NCBI GenBank assembly: GCA_020746835.1
Contig: JAGPNK010000013.1
Span: 186,001-250,000 of the forward strand
Reading direction: 5' to 3'
Length of the DNA stretch: 64,000 nucleotides
From: Stachybotrys elegans
Lineage: Eukaryota > Ascomycota > Sordariomycetes > Hypocreales > Stachybotryaceae
In this document: positions 45,036-57,700 of the stretch, piece after piece
How positions within the stretch are numbered: the stretch's first letter is position 1
Layout: every line of letters starts with the position of its first letter
Translations under genes and position numbers: made by a program
The notes under the pieces: model-generated
What the model was told of the DNA's origin: nothing
What the model saw: the letters and a program-made list of their open reading frames with translations, nothing else
The model's database searches: none

Positions 45036-48000
45036 GGCAAGACTTGAGAGTGTTGCGCTAAGATCTTTTGTGCCCACAGAGGGACGAGGGTTGGGTGGGA
45101 GGCTTTTAGCCTCAACGGCAGGCGGGAGCTTATCGCAAGAGGCAGCGCCAGAGGTGGCCGATGTAGAGCGAAGTTGAGAGCTCAATGAAATGCTGTGGAA
45201 GGTGATGTATGACTTGGCAGATAGTGGCCAGCCAACGCGAACGGCAACGGTTGAGGATGAGGAGAAGGCGGTGGGCGCATTAAAGGTGGCGGTTGCTCGG
45301 ATGACGATGCCACCAAGTCGCGACAAGTGGGTGGGAGGTCGATGGGCTATGAGCGCTTCTAATGACCGAATCGAAGAGAGCGAGACGTGCTGTTACATAG
45401 GCAGTGCGGCGAGAGGCACTGTTGGAGGATGATGAGTCGGTGGATTTGCAGGAGAGGGATTGTTTCAACAGAGTTGGGGGACAAAAAAAGAATAATATGG
45501 GTTTTGAGTGAGGTAGGGCAGATGGGGTGGGCTATGAGTTATGGATGGGAAATGTGGATTTGGCCAGGCCGTCAGAGGTACGGGGGGGCCGCTTGGTGCT
45601 GGCTGGCTGGGCTCTGTCTGGATGGATGGGCGTGGTGGGTTGATGGAGGAGGTAGAGGAGGGGGGTCCCAGATTGATGGAGATAATAGTGGGAGAGGAAA
45701 AAGCAAATGGATGCAGGGAGACGAGTGAGGGTTTCTTTGTGGACAGCACAGCACAGCGCAGCGCAGTTGCAACTGTAGGCAGGCAATCAGGGCTTCTGCA
45801 ACAGGAAGCGGCTGCGACGAGGATTTAACCGTCTCCCAAAAGGGAGTTGCGCGGCGCATGCAATCAGGTCGACGATTGATGCAGTGATGCAGTGAAGCTT
45901 GGCTTGGCTTGCTTGCTTAGATGGATGCTGTCTTGTGGGCGGGCGGGCGGGTTCGGTGGCTGGCAGGCAATTGCCTGGATGTGTTTGCATGCGGGTGTGT
46001 ACTTGATGACACGCGTGCCTTGTGCAAGGTTTAATCTTTCTCGTGGAAGAGAGAGGCCTGGGGGGGAGTGAAGAAGAGGAAGAGAGGAGAGAGGCCAGGC
46101 GGAGGCAAAAGGTGGGAATGAAAGAGGGCGAGGGTCGAGGGTCGAGGGTCGAGGGTGCAGATGCAGACGAAACCGAGCAGTCACGGCGGTGGTGGTTGCT
46201 TGCTCACCCATTCACTCACACTCGCTCTCTTTCTCTGTTTCGTGTGGGGGTGGCCTGACAGGAGAGGGGCAGAGGGCGTGGCTATAGCGACCACCTCATG
46301 CACCTTCCTCCTTCCTACCTTACGAAGCCCGGATGGATGATTTGGCTACTACGGATGGGGTCGCTCTTGCTGGCCGAGTGGTTGGCGTGCAAGCGTGCAA
46401 GCGTGCTGTTTGCTGGCTTCTTGCTGCCTGTCCTGCCGTCTGCTGGCATCGTGCGCCACCCCCCAGTCGTCCACCCCCTCTTGATTCATTCGAGCACCAT
46501 CATTCATCAGGCATGTTGGGTGTGTGTGTTGATTTCTCAGCGGACATGAACGGCATATTTTTGTCGTCGCTTCCCCGGAATCTCGCGATTCGGGTGCCAT
46601 GCCACCAGAAGAGAAAGCTCCGTGCTCCTTCTGAGCATGGGTTCCCGCCCTCTGGTGCATCGAGAATAGCACACAGGAAACACAAGGTATGTCAGGTCAG
46701 CTTCCGCCCTCCGTCTTCACCATTCCTCAAGCCCTCACAGCTGGCTGAAGGGGTGTAGCCACACAGCCATGGGTGTTGATGCAGTAATCAACGTGCCAGG
46801 GGGATGCTGGCTTCTCTACCTCCTCGGGGTGTCTTGTGTCTTGGGTCTGACAGTCCAGACACAGCTGGCAGGCAGGGTAAGAGACCCCTCGGCCTCGTCC
46901 CTCGTCCCCTATCTCTTGGGTACCTATCGATAGGAGCCAGTATCAGCCTATCTCTCCTTACCGTCGTGCGTGCGCGCGGGGTATCACGGGAACCATGCCT
47001 CTGGCGCCGCCCCAAAATAGGCCACGCGAATTAAGGCAAGCAATTGACCAGCTAGCCTGCTTAGCTTTCTATCGGTCACCGGCAAAGGGCTCTAACCAGT
47101 CTGTATGCATAACGCGGCCATCTGCATCTGCCTGACGAGCTTACCAAATAGTGAGAGGGGAGAAGGCGGCGACGGCGACGTACGTACCCCCCACAGAGCC
47201 GCTCAGCGCCAGACTGCACCACGCTGCACCGTCGGGAAGCACTTAAGCCCAACTGTGGAGCTGCTAGGCGAGGCTGTCGCGTTTTCTACCCGCTTGGGCT
47301 TGGGTTGTCGTTGACTTGGCTTTTGGCTGGCTTTTCCCTCACTCTGATGCCGGTTTGGTCCCATGTCAGCTGGACAATCTGCCCGGCAAATCAGTGATGC
47401 TACGCATGCGCCTAAACCGAGGCAAGCGGAGAGAACATATGAGCCGGAAACACCCAGAGCTCATCCGCCAAACCCTTCAACGCCTCAAGCCCAACCATGC
47501 CTCTCATTGGTTGGCTTCGGATTCATCAACCACCAGTCAAGAAGGTGAGGCGGGAGGGTGGAGGCAGTGGCCTGGGACTAGACCCAGACGAGGATACATG
47601 GCCAAAGACAATGGGCGGGATTGCTAATTAACGCCAGGGTGGTGCCCAGCTCTCTGTCCGTCCCACGTCCTTCGCCCAATCAACTACTCTTGTGGTCCTT
47701 CTGGGCCGCCGACCCTCTCGAAGGGTAGGCCTGAGGAAAGGGAGAGCTGTTCAAGTGAGTCAATGCCTGATTCTTTTCTCCGCCATGTATCAGCGATGGA
47801 GACCAAGAAAGCTGCGATTTTGGTGCCAGCTGGACACATCCGACAAACCACCCTTCAGCGCGGCACTGACTTACCACGCACCACAGTGCGTTGCATCGTC
47901 ACAGTCAGTGGGCCGTGACTGGCTGCCGTTGCATTTACCTTGCCTATGGAATGACGAAGTCGTCGGGTCAGCAAGCTATGCGGCTTCTTGACGTGGTCGT

Positions 48001-50287
48001 CATCCCTCGCTGCAAGAAGGAGGCGAGCGGGCAGGCAGAGCAGTGCCAGCAGCGCCAGCTCACCTCGCCGCATCCTCAGCGTCATGAGGCCAATCGCTGC
48101 AGGCAATGCATGCCCAATGTCGGCCCGGCCACTCGGCAGCCTCTGTGCAGTGGACCTCACAGTCATACCGCACCCGGCTCACAATATTTTGTTTGACATG
48201 CACACGTCGGATCCTTCAGCATCTTCAAGGTAGTATGGCATCACGGCGCTGCCTGCACCTCCAAGGGCCTTGCACAGCTCGTGACCTGCTGTTGCAGCTC
48301 CCCCGCTCATAACCGCATCGCCTCTCTGTGTACCTCTCTGCAGCACTCACTCCTTCCGCATTTTCCCTTGAGACCTACATACATAGCTCAAGCATCTTGG
48401 GCTAGTACCGTCGTCGCCCCACCCGTCTCCGTCGACATCTCCGTTCAGGCCTTTGCCGGTAGGTCGGCAGGCCGCTCCAGTGACCTGGCCGCCTAAGGAG
48501 AGAATCACGGACGGTTGACCCGTCCAGCTCCATCCCTTTCAACATATATTGACTATTAAGCTCTTGATGACGCGGATCCCCGCATGTCCCCTGCCTACTG
48601 GCTAACGCTGTCTCAAACTCCCAAGACCCTACACCGAATCGAGCAGACTGCCCGATTCACAGGGTCAAAGAGCTAAGGGTGAAGAGCACTGGGACGGCAT
48701 CCAATTGGCAATACCGCATAGTGCTGGTCTCATCCGTCAGAACGAGATTTGCGGCCCTGCTGCCGATCACTTGCGTGCGATGAGTGTTAGCTTCAGGTGA
48801 TACCACAGACATCGACAGGTCATACTGGACACACCCCGAGCAGTAGCGACACCATCCCGCATGTCATCGATCACTCCCCGGGTGCAAGACGGACAGACGA
48901 AGTGGCTGCGCTCGCATCTGCCGCCCCCATGTTTGCTCGATCCAGTGCGTAGCCAGGATGTACCCTCCTCTCTTCTACTTGCAGCGCAGCATTCAATGAT
49001 GCAAATCTGTATTTGGACTAGGGGGAGCATCATTGCTCAAAGGAGCAGTTGATGCTATGATGACGGCTGGGAGGTTTTGCGCAGAAGCGCAGTACCACAG
49101 AGAATGCCCGCTTGGCTGCATCTAACGCATTGGCAAGCCTGCAGGACAGGCGACGATTCTCTCCACATCGAGGCTAGTCGCCCATGCAGCGCCATACAAA
49201 TCGTGGACCATGGCAGATGGTGCCCCTCACACTAAGCATTGCAACTTCGTTTGCCTTGTCTACATTCAGATGGTTCGCGAGGCTCTTTGACAGCCACTAG
49301 AGCGGGATAGGCTAGGCCTCGCATCCTTTAGCAGATGATGGGTGACGATGCAGCGCTCCTATCAGGTCGGGGTAACTCTTGTGAGGCATAGGCGATGTCG
49401 CTGGCCGGGCCTCAAAGCCCAACAAGCACGCTACGCACCGGTCTTTCTCGCGGACCCCATTGCTCTACAGAATGGTGTTCCGTCATTACCCCCTCCGCGA
49501 CTCTCAAATGGCCGGCCCGGCCCCGCCAGACGTCAGCTGGCCGTGATACCTTCGCGCACCAATGATTTCAACGATTCTAGCCAACGAGCGAATGCTGCAA
49601 AACACGTATATTTGAAGTTCTCCGTCTGTCATATGAAAGTGGGAGAATAGAACCGAAAGCCACTTGTTCGGCCCGGCCGGTCGAGGCAAGAGAGTGCATA
49701 TCTAGAGCCATCTGTGGCGCGCTCGTATGCAACAGTGTCGGCTCACCGCTTTTTTCCCCAGCCGGACTTTCTCGCCTCCCATTAGATCCCAGCACCCGGC
49801 CACCACACCCATATTCCCGCCTGCTCGCTGCGCCACCCGAATATAATGTGGCCAGTAGGACGGCATCATACGGCACACCAGCCGACTGTGAGAGCTGCAA
49901 CTCGGATGTGGAGGTGTGGGGGATGATAGACCGCCATCGTGGCGAGCCACACGAGGCCGTTCGTCTCTCTACACGCAGCAACCTTGAACAATCGGCTTGG
50001 TGTTTGGTGACATTTATGGCTACCCAGTCTCTTGTTGATTAGGTGACACCCCAGGATGCAAAATGCTTCGCATCTCCTGATGCCATTTCCCCGACTCTCC
50101 AGGTGGTTCCCTCGCCGTGACCCTGCAAGCGCGGAGAATAGGGCAGGTCGGGACAGCAGCCTGCCCACTCGATAAGCTTGTCCCTCTGTTGGGCTTCCAG
50201 ACGGAGGGGTACTCTGTAGCCTATTGCAGGACTTTCTACGTTGTTTGCTGCCTTAATGACAGATCGCTTGCACTAAAGGGTATGCAA
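45036..50287. other. 5.2-kb stretch without a supportable gene
   Basis: The left kilobase is the promoter and leader of the minus-strand polyQ gene. It holds a GAGGGTC heptamer repeat at 46130-46156 and a GCGGGCGGGCGGGCGGG run near 45937. From about 46800 to 50287 there are only short frames on both strands. The right end is the 3' flank of the EEP gene. No tRNA, repeat element or degenerate transposase was recognised by eye. Confidence 0.5.
46130..46156. repeat. GAGGGTC tandem repeat
   Basis: Three exact GAGGGTC units and a fourth truncated by one base. Confidence 0.85.
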
Positions 50288-51433
50288 TCAGAGCGTGATC
50301 TCCATATCGGCGACGACAGGTCGGTGGTCCGAGACGCGAATCTGGTCATCGAAGCTGTTGGCGAGCACCCCGAAAGACTTGACGACAGCAGTGCGTGGCT
50401 CTTTGATGAATAGGTAATCGAGTCTCTGCGGCAGCTCGCCCGCCTCTCCAAACGTCGTGTAGGTCAAGTAATTGCCGTATCGCTTACTCTCAGGCACCAG
50501 CTCGGATATGTCGAACATGCCCGACCCAAGCTCGGTCATGGCTTGATACGCCCCTCCGTCGGGGGTGCTGTTGAGGTCGCCGGCGACCAAGACCACCGAA
50601 GGCCGGTCTCTTTGGCCATGACCACGGTCCCACTCGTTGGCAAAGTTGATGAGCAGCTTTGCGCTTGCCTGGCGTGCCTTGGCGCCAGCATCGTCAAAGT
50701 GCGTACTCATTACGACAACCCGGGTGCCCGTCATCTTGTGAGAGAATTCACCAATCGTCACGATGCGGTTTTGGCTTGCATCCCATCCTCGGGATGGCTT
50801 GGCCGGGGTCTCGCTCAGCCATCTGGTTTCGGTGCGCTCACAATTCCAAAACTGCGAGCGATAGAAGATGGGCGAGTGCTCTCCAGCCTTGTCGCCGTCG
50901 TCGCGACCCTGGCCGATATACGACCAGGCATCGCCCAATTGTGCTCGAATGTCTTGAAGTTGTGAATGCAGGCCTTCCTGTAGACATAAAAAGGCGTTCT
51001 CGTGGCCCGAGGTGAGAAAGCTCAATTGAGCGCCGAGCTTCGGGCAGCGAACATCCCAATGGCGCTCACCAGCCACAGGATGCTCCGTAGCATATCTGAT
51101 GTTGTAGGTGACAATGCGCAGCGTCATGAATGTGGCCTGTGTATGGAGGTCCGGCTTCATGGGTGTGCTGGGCAGCAGGACATCTTGGTCTGGATCAGAG
51201 CTGCCAGGTATCTCTCGAAGCACACCATCGATAGCGGCACGGCGCGAGGCGCCATCGGTCGACAAGTCGAATTGCTGTGTCATGAGTCCGGCGGGAGAAG
51301 ACGAATAGGAATAATCTCTAGGCTGAAACAAAACCACAAGGGCGAAGAGAAGCAGCGAGACAAAGGGGAAAGCGTGCGAAATAATCCCAGAACGAGCAGC
51401 GCGTCGCCTCCCAGCAAAAGTTGAGGCCGCCAT
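50288..51433 (-). CDS. Endonuclease/exonuclease/phosphatase (EEP) family protein with N-terminal signal anchor
   Basis: Single exon, 381 residues, ATG start. Residues about 17-36 are hydrophobic (IISHAFPFVSLLLFALVVLF) after an Arg-rich head, so the protein is probably secreted or anchored with its catalytic domain outside the cytosol. All hallmarks of the DNase I/synaptojanin-like EEP fold are present: TYNIRY (Asn111), LQEGL (metal ligand Glu153), STHFDD (His245, Asp247), GDLNS (Asp286, Asn288), RLDY (Asp339) and SDHRPV (Asp369, His370). A metal-dependent phosphodiesterase or phosphomonoesterase is therefore well supported. The substrate could be nucleic acid, a sphingolipid or a phosphoinositide; secreted fungal relatives are often left unassigned. 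No intron is needed. Confidence 0.92.
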   Translation of the reverse strand: MAASTFAGRRRAARSGIISHAFPFVSLLLFALVVLFQPRDYSYSSSPAGLMTQQFDLSTDGASRRAAIDGVLREIPGSSDPDQDVLLPSTPMKPDLHTQATFMTLRIVTYNIRYATEHPVAGERHWDVRCPKLGAQLSFLTSGHENAFLCLQEGLHSQLQDIRAQLGDAWSYIGQGRDDGDKAGEHSPIFYRSQFWNCERTETRWLSETPAKPSRGWDASQNRIVTIGEFSHKMTGTRVVVMSTHFDDAGAKARQASAKLLINFANEWDRGHGQRDRPSVVLVAGDLNSTPDGGAYQAMTELGSGMFDISELVPESKRYGNYLTYTTFGEAGELPQRLDYLFIKEPRTAVVKSFGVLANSFDDQIRVSDHRPVVADMEITL

Positions 51434-51899
51434 GGGCGGACCGACGTCATCGCAGCACCCGCAAATGCAGGGCTCACGATGCAGCGATGACCGATGACCG
51501 CTATCACGTGGGGATGGCCTGATCCCTGGCTGTGCAAAGCTGACCCTACGACTTTACCAGACGTCTGTTGGGAGCTCGAGCCCGTCCACGAGCAGTTGGT
51601 TGGCTAGGACTGTCGGCTTGCTGCTCCGAGCCCATCTAGTCCGTCTCCACTCGGTCGTGCGACCCTTGAACGATCGAAGCCCTTAGAATGATTTCGAGAT
51701 TTTCCCTACTCAGGGTCTCGAAGCAAGGTGGCGGTCCAGCACCGTAGCTAGGAAGGGACAAGAGAAGGCGAGAGAGGGCAAAGCAAAGACGAGAAGGTTG
51801 CAAGACATGGGTGTGGTTAGAGATGCAACAATGGGCTCATTCTTATTAGGTCACTAGGCTTCTCTATGTACGCAGGCATATCGTCTGGCAGCCACGGAC

Positions 51900-52103
51900 C
51901 TAGTGGGATGATTCGATAAAGACTCGGAGCTGGTCCCGCCGGAGGACCTCGGCTTCCACTATTACATGGACACTGGGAACTGCCGGCTCCACGGGCGTGA
52001 GCAGGTTCTTGGCCGTCTCGACTCTGTCATGCTGTGGCACTTGAAACCGGACGTGGCTGTCGCAGATCGGCCACTCTTCTAGAAACGCGGAGAAGATGGT
52101 CAT
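51900..52103 (-). CDS. Possible small protein of 67 residues
   Basis: An ATG-to-stop frame whose translation looks protein-like: mixed hydrophobic/charged pattern, FLEEWPICDSHVRFQVPQHD, then VHVIVEAEVLRRDQLRVFIE, which would form a strand and an amphipathic helix. No family is recognised. It may be a genuine short gene, one exon of a longer one, or a remnant. No splice partner was found. Confidence 0.25.
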   Translation of the reverse strand: MTIFSAFLEEWPICDSHVRFQVPQHDRVETAKNLLTPVEPAVPSVHVIVEAEVLRRDQLRVFIESSH

Positions 52104-53354
52104 TGCCCTCTCTGCCCCTCGGGTGATTTTAGGAACGGACTACACAGCACTGCGACGCCGCGTTTCATCGTCAGTTGTACGGCCAAACATTATTTATAGG
52201 GCCACGAGCGTTTCTATCTTCATCTTCATCCTCCTCTCTCAATTCGCACGGGAAAATTGCCCGAATGATGGGCGTGCCATCTGTGGCTGTCAGAAGGCTG
52301 TCGATTTGACGGCAGGATCTTTGGCGGACGATTGATGCGCCAACATCCCGACACCCTGGTCGAGGCTAAAAATACGCGTCGCGCTCGCTCTGATGCTGCT
52401 TAACAGCATCACGCAACTGTCCCGAAGACGTTCGCCGGGGGTTCACTATGAAGCTGGCGCCCGGTGGCTCGCGCCCAGTACAAGCCAGGAAGAAGCGCCA
52501 CGACGGGGGCTGCCAGAGGCCGAAGCTGGGACCACGGGCTCACATGGTCAGTCTCGGCGAGATATACATCTTGGATGCTATCTTCACTGTCTCAGCTCAG
52601 CTCAACTGTGGTCTGCAGGGAGGTAAGTGGTTTACTCGGTCATCTCCAGTTATTCAGGGCCTCGATTACTCTCGGGTGTCGCATTCCCCTCTCTGGCGGC
52701 CAAACAAAAAGTGAAGGATAGTTCCATGAATCGACGGTACAAGGAGCTCGTCCAGAAATCCGGCTCGACTCCTATTTAGTATCTCATTCAACTTGGTATT
52801 CATAGAATTAGCAAGTCTGAACCATCAGACCTCAATGTCTGGTTGCATCTCATGCTCTCACTGGTTCTCTTGGAAAGCTTAAAACTACATGACTAGACTG
52901 GACTGGACTGTATGCAGCCATGGGAGGGAAGATATCTGCAGTGCGGGTTTCCTTTCTTTGGAATTATCAATATGTCTGGCAATTCTTTTTCCTTCTTCAC
53001 CTTAGTCATGGAATCTTTCATCCGGAGCCAATAACGGCAGCAAAACGTTATGCGGACGGACCGCCGGACGAGCGGCCGGACGAACAGCCGTACCCTGTGC
53101 GCATCTCTTCCGCCGAAGGCTCCGCGCCCAACCATCGTTTGGTAAGCTAGACGGGGCATGTCTGGGCAGCTGTTGCGGAGGCGCACCCAGCTCAATGCCA
53201 GTATTCTCTAATACAGAACTACGTGGGAGAGTTGGTCATGTCGGACGAAGATGATTGCGAGAGTCATGACCTGAACCATGCCCTCCAGTGAGTGATTGGT
53301 AAGACTACTGAGAGTGCGTAGTTGTTGGAAATGTATTGTATCATCACCATTGAC

Positions 53355-53369
53355 AAGTTGTATATATAT
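53355..53369 (+). promoter_or_regulatory. TATA-like element of the GST gene
   Basis: TATATATA embedded in otherwise mixed sequence, about 110 bases upstream of the ATG at 53474. Position and sequence fit a TATA box; no experimental support. Confidence 0.35.
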
Positions 53370-53473
53370 TCGGCATCAACCTAGGTAATATCAGTTAAAC
53401 GTCAACATCAACATCTTCAGTCACAGCACCAACCCCCATAAACCCCAACTTCAACATTCTCAGCTGCATCGCC

Positions 53474-54249
53474 ATGTCCGACCTCAAGCCCCTCATCCTC
53501 CACGGCTTGATCGGTCCTCCCAATCCCACCAAAGTCGCCCTCGTCCTCTCCGAGCTCGACCTCCCCTACGAGGTCAGAAACTACGAGCACCACGAGGCCA
53601 AGCAGGAGCCCTTCCTCTCCCTCAACCCCAACGGCCGCTTCCCGGCCCTCGAGGATCCCAACACGGACATTGTCCTCTGGGAGGTACATACGGCCCGGCG
53701 CCATAGTCTCCTCGACTTCCCTATCCAAGTTTTCGCAAGACGGTCCAGGAAGAAAGAAAAACTAACATGATCCATCTTTAGTCTGGTGCCATCATAGACT
53801 ACCTCATCGACACATACGACAAGGCCCACAAGCTCAGCTACGCCACCTTTCCCGAGAAACACCTCGCGCGCTGCTGGGAGCACTTCCAGATGAGCGGCCA
53901 GGGCCCCTACTTTGGCCAAAAGGCCTGGTTCTCGCGCCTGCACCCCGAAAAGGTCCCCTCGGCCGTGGACCGCTACGCCGCCGAGATCCGGCGCGTCACG
54001 TCCGTCCTCGACGGGCACCTGAAGAGGCAGAAGGAGGAGCAGGGCAACTACTGCCTCGTCGGGGACCGTGTCACGTACGCCGACATCATGTTTGTGCCCT
54101 GGTCGGTCCTGGTGCCCATCTTCGCGGCGCCCGAGATGGACTTGTCCGAGTTTGAGCACTATGGTGCTTGGTTGGCGAGCCTGGTGGAGAGGCCGGCCAT
54201 AAAGAATATTGTTGACCAAGTTACCAACACGTACAAGGTGGCTGGTTGA
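53474..54249 (+). CDS. Glutathione S-transferase, Ure2p-like
   Basis: Exons 53474-53683 and 53782-54249 give 225 residues, normal GST length. The N-terminal thioredoxin-fold half has LILHGLIGPPNPTKVALVLSE, the cis-proline region NPNGRFPALEDP, and the glutathione gamma-Glu-binding pair Glu70-Ser71, which falls exactly on the exon junction (LWE then SGAIIDYL). The C-terminal helical domain carries the N-capping box (LVGDRVTYADIMFVPW). These features match the fungal Ure2p/GTE-type transferases, which conjugate or reduce electrophiles with glutathione in the cytosol. No Tyr/Ser catalytic residue is obvious near the N-terminus; Ure2p-like enzymes often use Asn, and an Asn is present in PPNPTK. 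The Ure2 prion-like head is absent. Confidence 0.92.
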
Positions 54250-54722
54250 GCAGGGTCTCGATCATTATCTGTATCATACTCGGACATAACAGGGAAACCA
54301 ACACTTCGTGAGCTGGATGCAACCAGCAAGGTTGTTGAACATCGTAGTTGAATTCATTCAATGCATGTATGCTATACACAGTGCTTCTTGCAGTTTGTCC
54401 TACACAGTAAATACACAAATGACCCGCCTCCCATTACCCAGGGCCCTCCTTTCTATCCTTCTAAATGCGCCCGCCGCCATCCTGTCCGTTTATGCAGAGC
54501 CCCCTTCCTGAACAGAGAACCGAGGGGGGCGTAGAAAAAGACCAAAAAATCATCATTTCGCTGCTAACATGATAGAAGAAAACAGAGAACAGAAATGCAG
54601 AGGGGATATCACAAAACATCAAACCAACATTTCCGAAATCGGATACACAAAGGAAAGATCTGGCCGAACAGCCAGAAAAGAGAGGGGAAGGAATAGTAAA
54701 GGCATCAGAAAAGGGCAGGCTT
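54250..54722. other. Convergent 3' flanks of GST and DH/PH genes
   Basis: 473 bases between two facing stop codons. Moderately AT-rich, as expected for 3' UTRs and polyadenylation signals. No gene seen. Confidence 0.55.
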
Positions 54723-57700
54723 CTATGCCCTCACCACTTCCTGATGCACAAGGCGCAGAACCCAACTGGCATCTGCCACACTAGCGCACTGGAAACACCA
54801 CTTCTTGATATTGCCACCAGTCGCCCCGGTTGCCGGCGCGGGAACGGCTTCGCCGTCCTTGCTCTTGGGCTCTTCCCACACGCCGCAAACGATACCTCTG
54901 CTTCCCATGGCGGAGAAGCATCCACTTCCGAGGACGGCATCGAGAAGAATTGTAGGCTTGTCCGAGTCCTTCTTAGGTATCTTGGTCACCGTGATACGCT
55001 TCTCCAAGCCGTGGTCCGCACGAAGAGCCTGGTGCCAGCCCGGAGGAGGGCGGCGGATTTGGAGGATGCAGTTGCCGTAGTCTTCCCACTTTGTCGAGGT
55101 TACGAGAAGATGGAGTCGGATACGAATATTCTCAGTATCCAGGCTGACTGAGTTGCGAGCACTGTTGTTGACACTGACCGAGGGGGAACGGGGTGGTGTG
55201 CCGCTGAATGAGGACGATCCTGACGTGTACAGGCTGTTGCCTCCGCTGCGGGCTTGCTTGTCGACAGACGAACGCGCAATATTGAAGGGGTTGCTGGCAC
55301 CGGTGATCCTCTTGAGGAAGCTTGTCGCGGAGACATTTGATGACGGGGTGGTGCTGGCTCCATCGTGGGACTGGGAAGGGGCGCGCACGGAGCTGCGGTA
55401 GCTATTCTTCCTACCGAACCAGCTACGGCGCCTGCTGCTTGTGTCGTCGTCGTTTTCAGGGGCAGGCTTGCGCTCGCCGAAGCTCTTGAATCGTGCCTCA
55501 TTTTCCAGCTGGATGAACTTTTGGTTGTTGAGTCGAGCGTTGTGGACTGCCATGTAGAGGTTGAAGCACTCAGGGCCGTTGGAGCAACGGAAGCGGAAGT
55601 TGCCTCCACCCTGAGACATGGCAAGCTGGCAGTGAGGCTGCACAGAGGAACGAATTTCGAGATCTAGTGCTGTGCTTTGTCGGATGAGCACGAGAGGGGT
55701 GAGATCTAGGCCGAGAAGGGGCCGCTCGTCATCGTTGGCTGTGTCTGTCCTGCGCGGTGTATAGACTTCGATCATTCCCGCAGTTACAGTGATGGAGCAG
55801 GGAGACTCCCAAATGTTCTTCCAAGCACCCTTGTCCGACCATCTAGATACGGAGGCAACGAAGCGCTGGATGTTGTCTTCAATGGGAACCTTGGGACCGT
55901 GGAGGCCGGCTTGAGATGCTGAATTAGAGGGGGTCAAGCTGCACTCCGAGTCAGCCACCGGAAGTAGGGCAGATCCGAGCTCGGTGGCTGGCGGCGATTG
56001 CTTGATGCTAACGCCCAGCTCCGTTTCGGGAATGTCGATGCTCTCAATCTCATCGTCGGAGGATTCTGGCTCAGAGCCCTCGAGCTCGGACTCCTCGAGT
56101 TCTGACTCTTCCGTGATTGAACTCTCGGACGCCGATGATACGTCGGAGGGTAAGTATTCGTGTTTGAGAGGCGACGACTGTCGTCGCTTGAGTGCTCTCT
56201 TGCTCTTGGACTCGGATGGCGGCTGGAGCGATGGGGTTGGGGGACCAAGGGTCCTGTGGACCGGTGGAGGTGGCGCACCATCCTCCCTGTATGGCGACGA
56301 GTTGGGGGTCTTCTTGACTAGATGGAGAGGGTCGGGCCGCATACTCTCACTAAGTGAGCGGCTCCTCTCCTCGTGGCCTCTAGGCTGGTAATCATCTTGA
56401 GTGGGAGTCTTTTCGAATAGAGGGCTTTGAGGAGGGGGAGGAGGAGGGGGGGTTGTAGGCGCTGCTGGGATACGGTCATGATATCGAGATGGTGCTGCCC
56501 TTCTTGCTGGGGTTTCAGGGCTCTTCGGCGATGCTGGCGAAGTAGGAGACTGGGGCTGCTCGTTGTCGGGGTATCGTACTCCCACGGGAACATCGTGAGC
56601 CCTTCTTTGCGATGGGAGAAGGTCAAGATCGGTGCCCACGACGCTTGGTTCGGGCTCTCTAGGTGGCATAGGAGAGACAGGAAGGATGTCAAGCCAGTCC
56701 AATATTTGGTCCTCGTTGTCACTCGTAAGGGTTAGCAGCTCGTGCCATTGCTTCCCCATGTAGTTTCCGCGAATCATGACAACCATGTCAAATTCTCCGT
56801 CGCCCGTGCGAGCAGAGACCATGGTCATAGAGATTGGCTCGAAGAGGAGGTAAGTGCGGCGACCATCACCAATCTCGCGAATAAGCAGGTCGCCCCTGTC
56901 ATCAGGTTGAGACTGGTTATCTCGGTGAACCAACTCAACTTTGCACTCTAATCGCTGACCATTGGAGTGTTCCAGCTCCAACGAGAAAATATCCTTGGCA
57001 TTGACCTGGCGAACGGGGTCGATAAAAACAGAATCAGCCGCACAGAGTGTTCGGATGTCTCTGGCTCTCGTGGTATCGGTGCCAGCAGCCTCCTCGTCCG
57101 TCATTCTGGCCACCTCTTCTCTGTGGCGTCGGCGCGCCTTTTCTTGCAGGTTTTCAAAGTCGCTCAGCAACTCTTGCGTGTCGCTGGTCGCCATGATGGA
57201 GTCGACACATTTCAGGAACTTGGCCATTTGCTTCAGGCGGAGCAACGGCCTCTTGAGGAGATGAGCCACGTCTACCCGCTCACCGTCAGCGTTAACGATG
57301 TCGCCCTTTTCGTTTCTCGGGAGTGCATCCAAAAGAGAGTCCTCGTCGTCGGGCCGATCAGCGGCAGGAGCAAGATTGACTACAAGGTCTTGGAAGCCCA
57401 AGCGCCAGGCACCGACGTAGCTGTTGTAGATAGGAACGACGCCGTGTGCCCAATGAACCAACCGACGAAGATCGTTCCCTGGTGCCCTTTTGTGTGCGGA
57501 CCTGAGCTTATCCAGGGCCACGCCCATGCTCACGACCGACTTTGCCAACGCATCCGATCTACCACCATCTGGCGAGCCAGGTCCGAAAATGTCAACCACG
57601 CTACCACCGCTAACCACATGAGACAATAGCACGGGGATGACGCCATCGACCAGTGTCTTGAGCTCTCTCAAATACAGGTTTTCGTCATCGGCAAATTCTC

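Larger units (their letters stand above)
51434..53473. other. Divergent intergenic region between EEP and GST genes
   Basis: About 2 kb holding both promoters. A 67-codon minus frame at 51900-52103 is listed separately. GTTGTATATATATTC near 53355 lies about 110 bases ahead of the GST start and is a TATA-like element. The final 80 bases before 53474 are AAC/ATC-rich, typical of a short leader. Confidence 0.5.

Noticed and set aside
45036..45326. 97-codon N-terminal extension of the polyQ protein
   Set aside because: The frame is open but contains no ATG before 45035; the farthest start codon is TTG.
53474..54249. Ure2 nitrogen regulator
   Set aside because: The Asn/Gln-rich prion-like head is missing; the protein is a plain two-domain GST.
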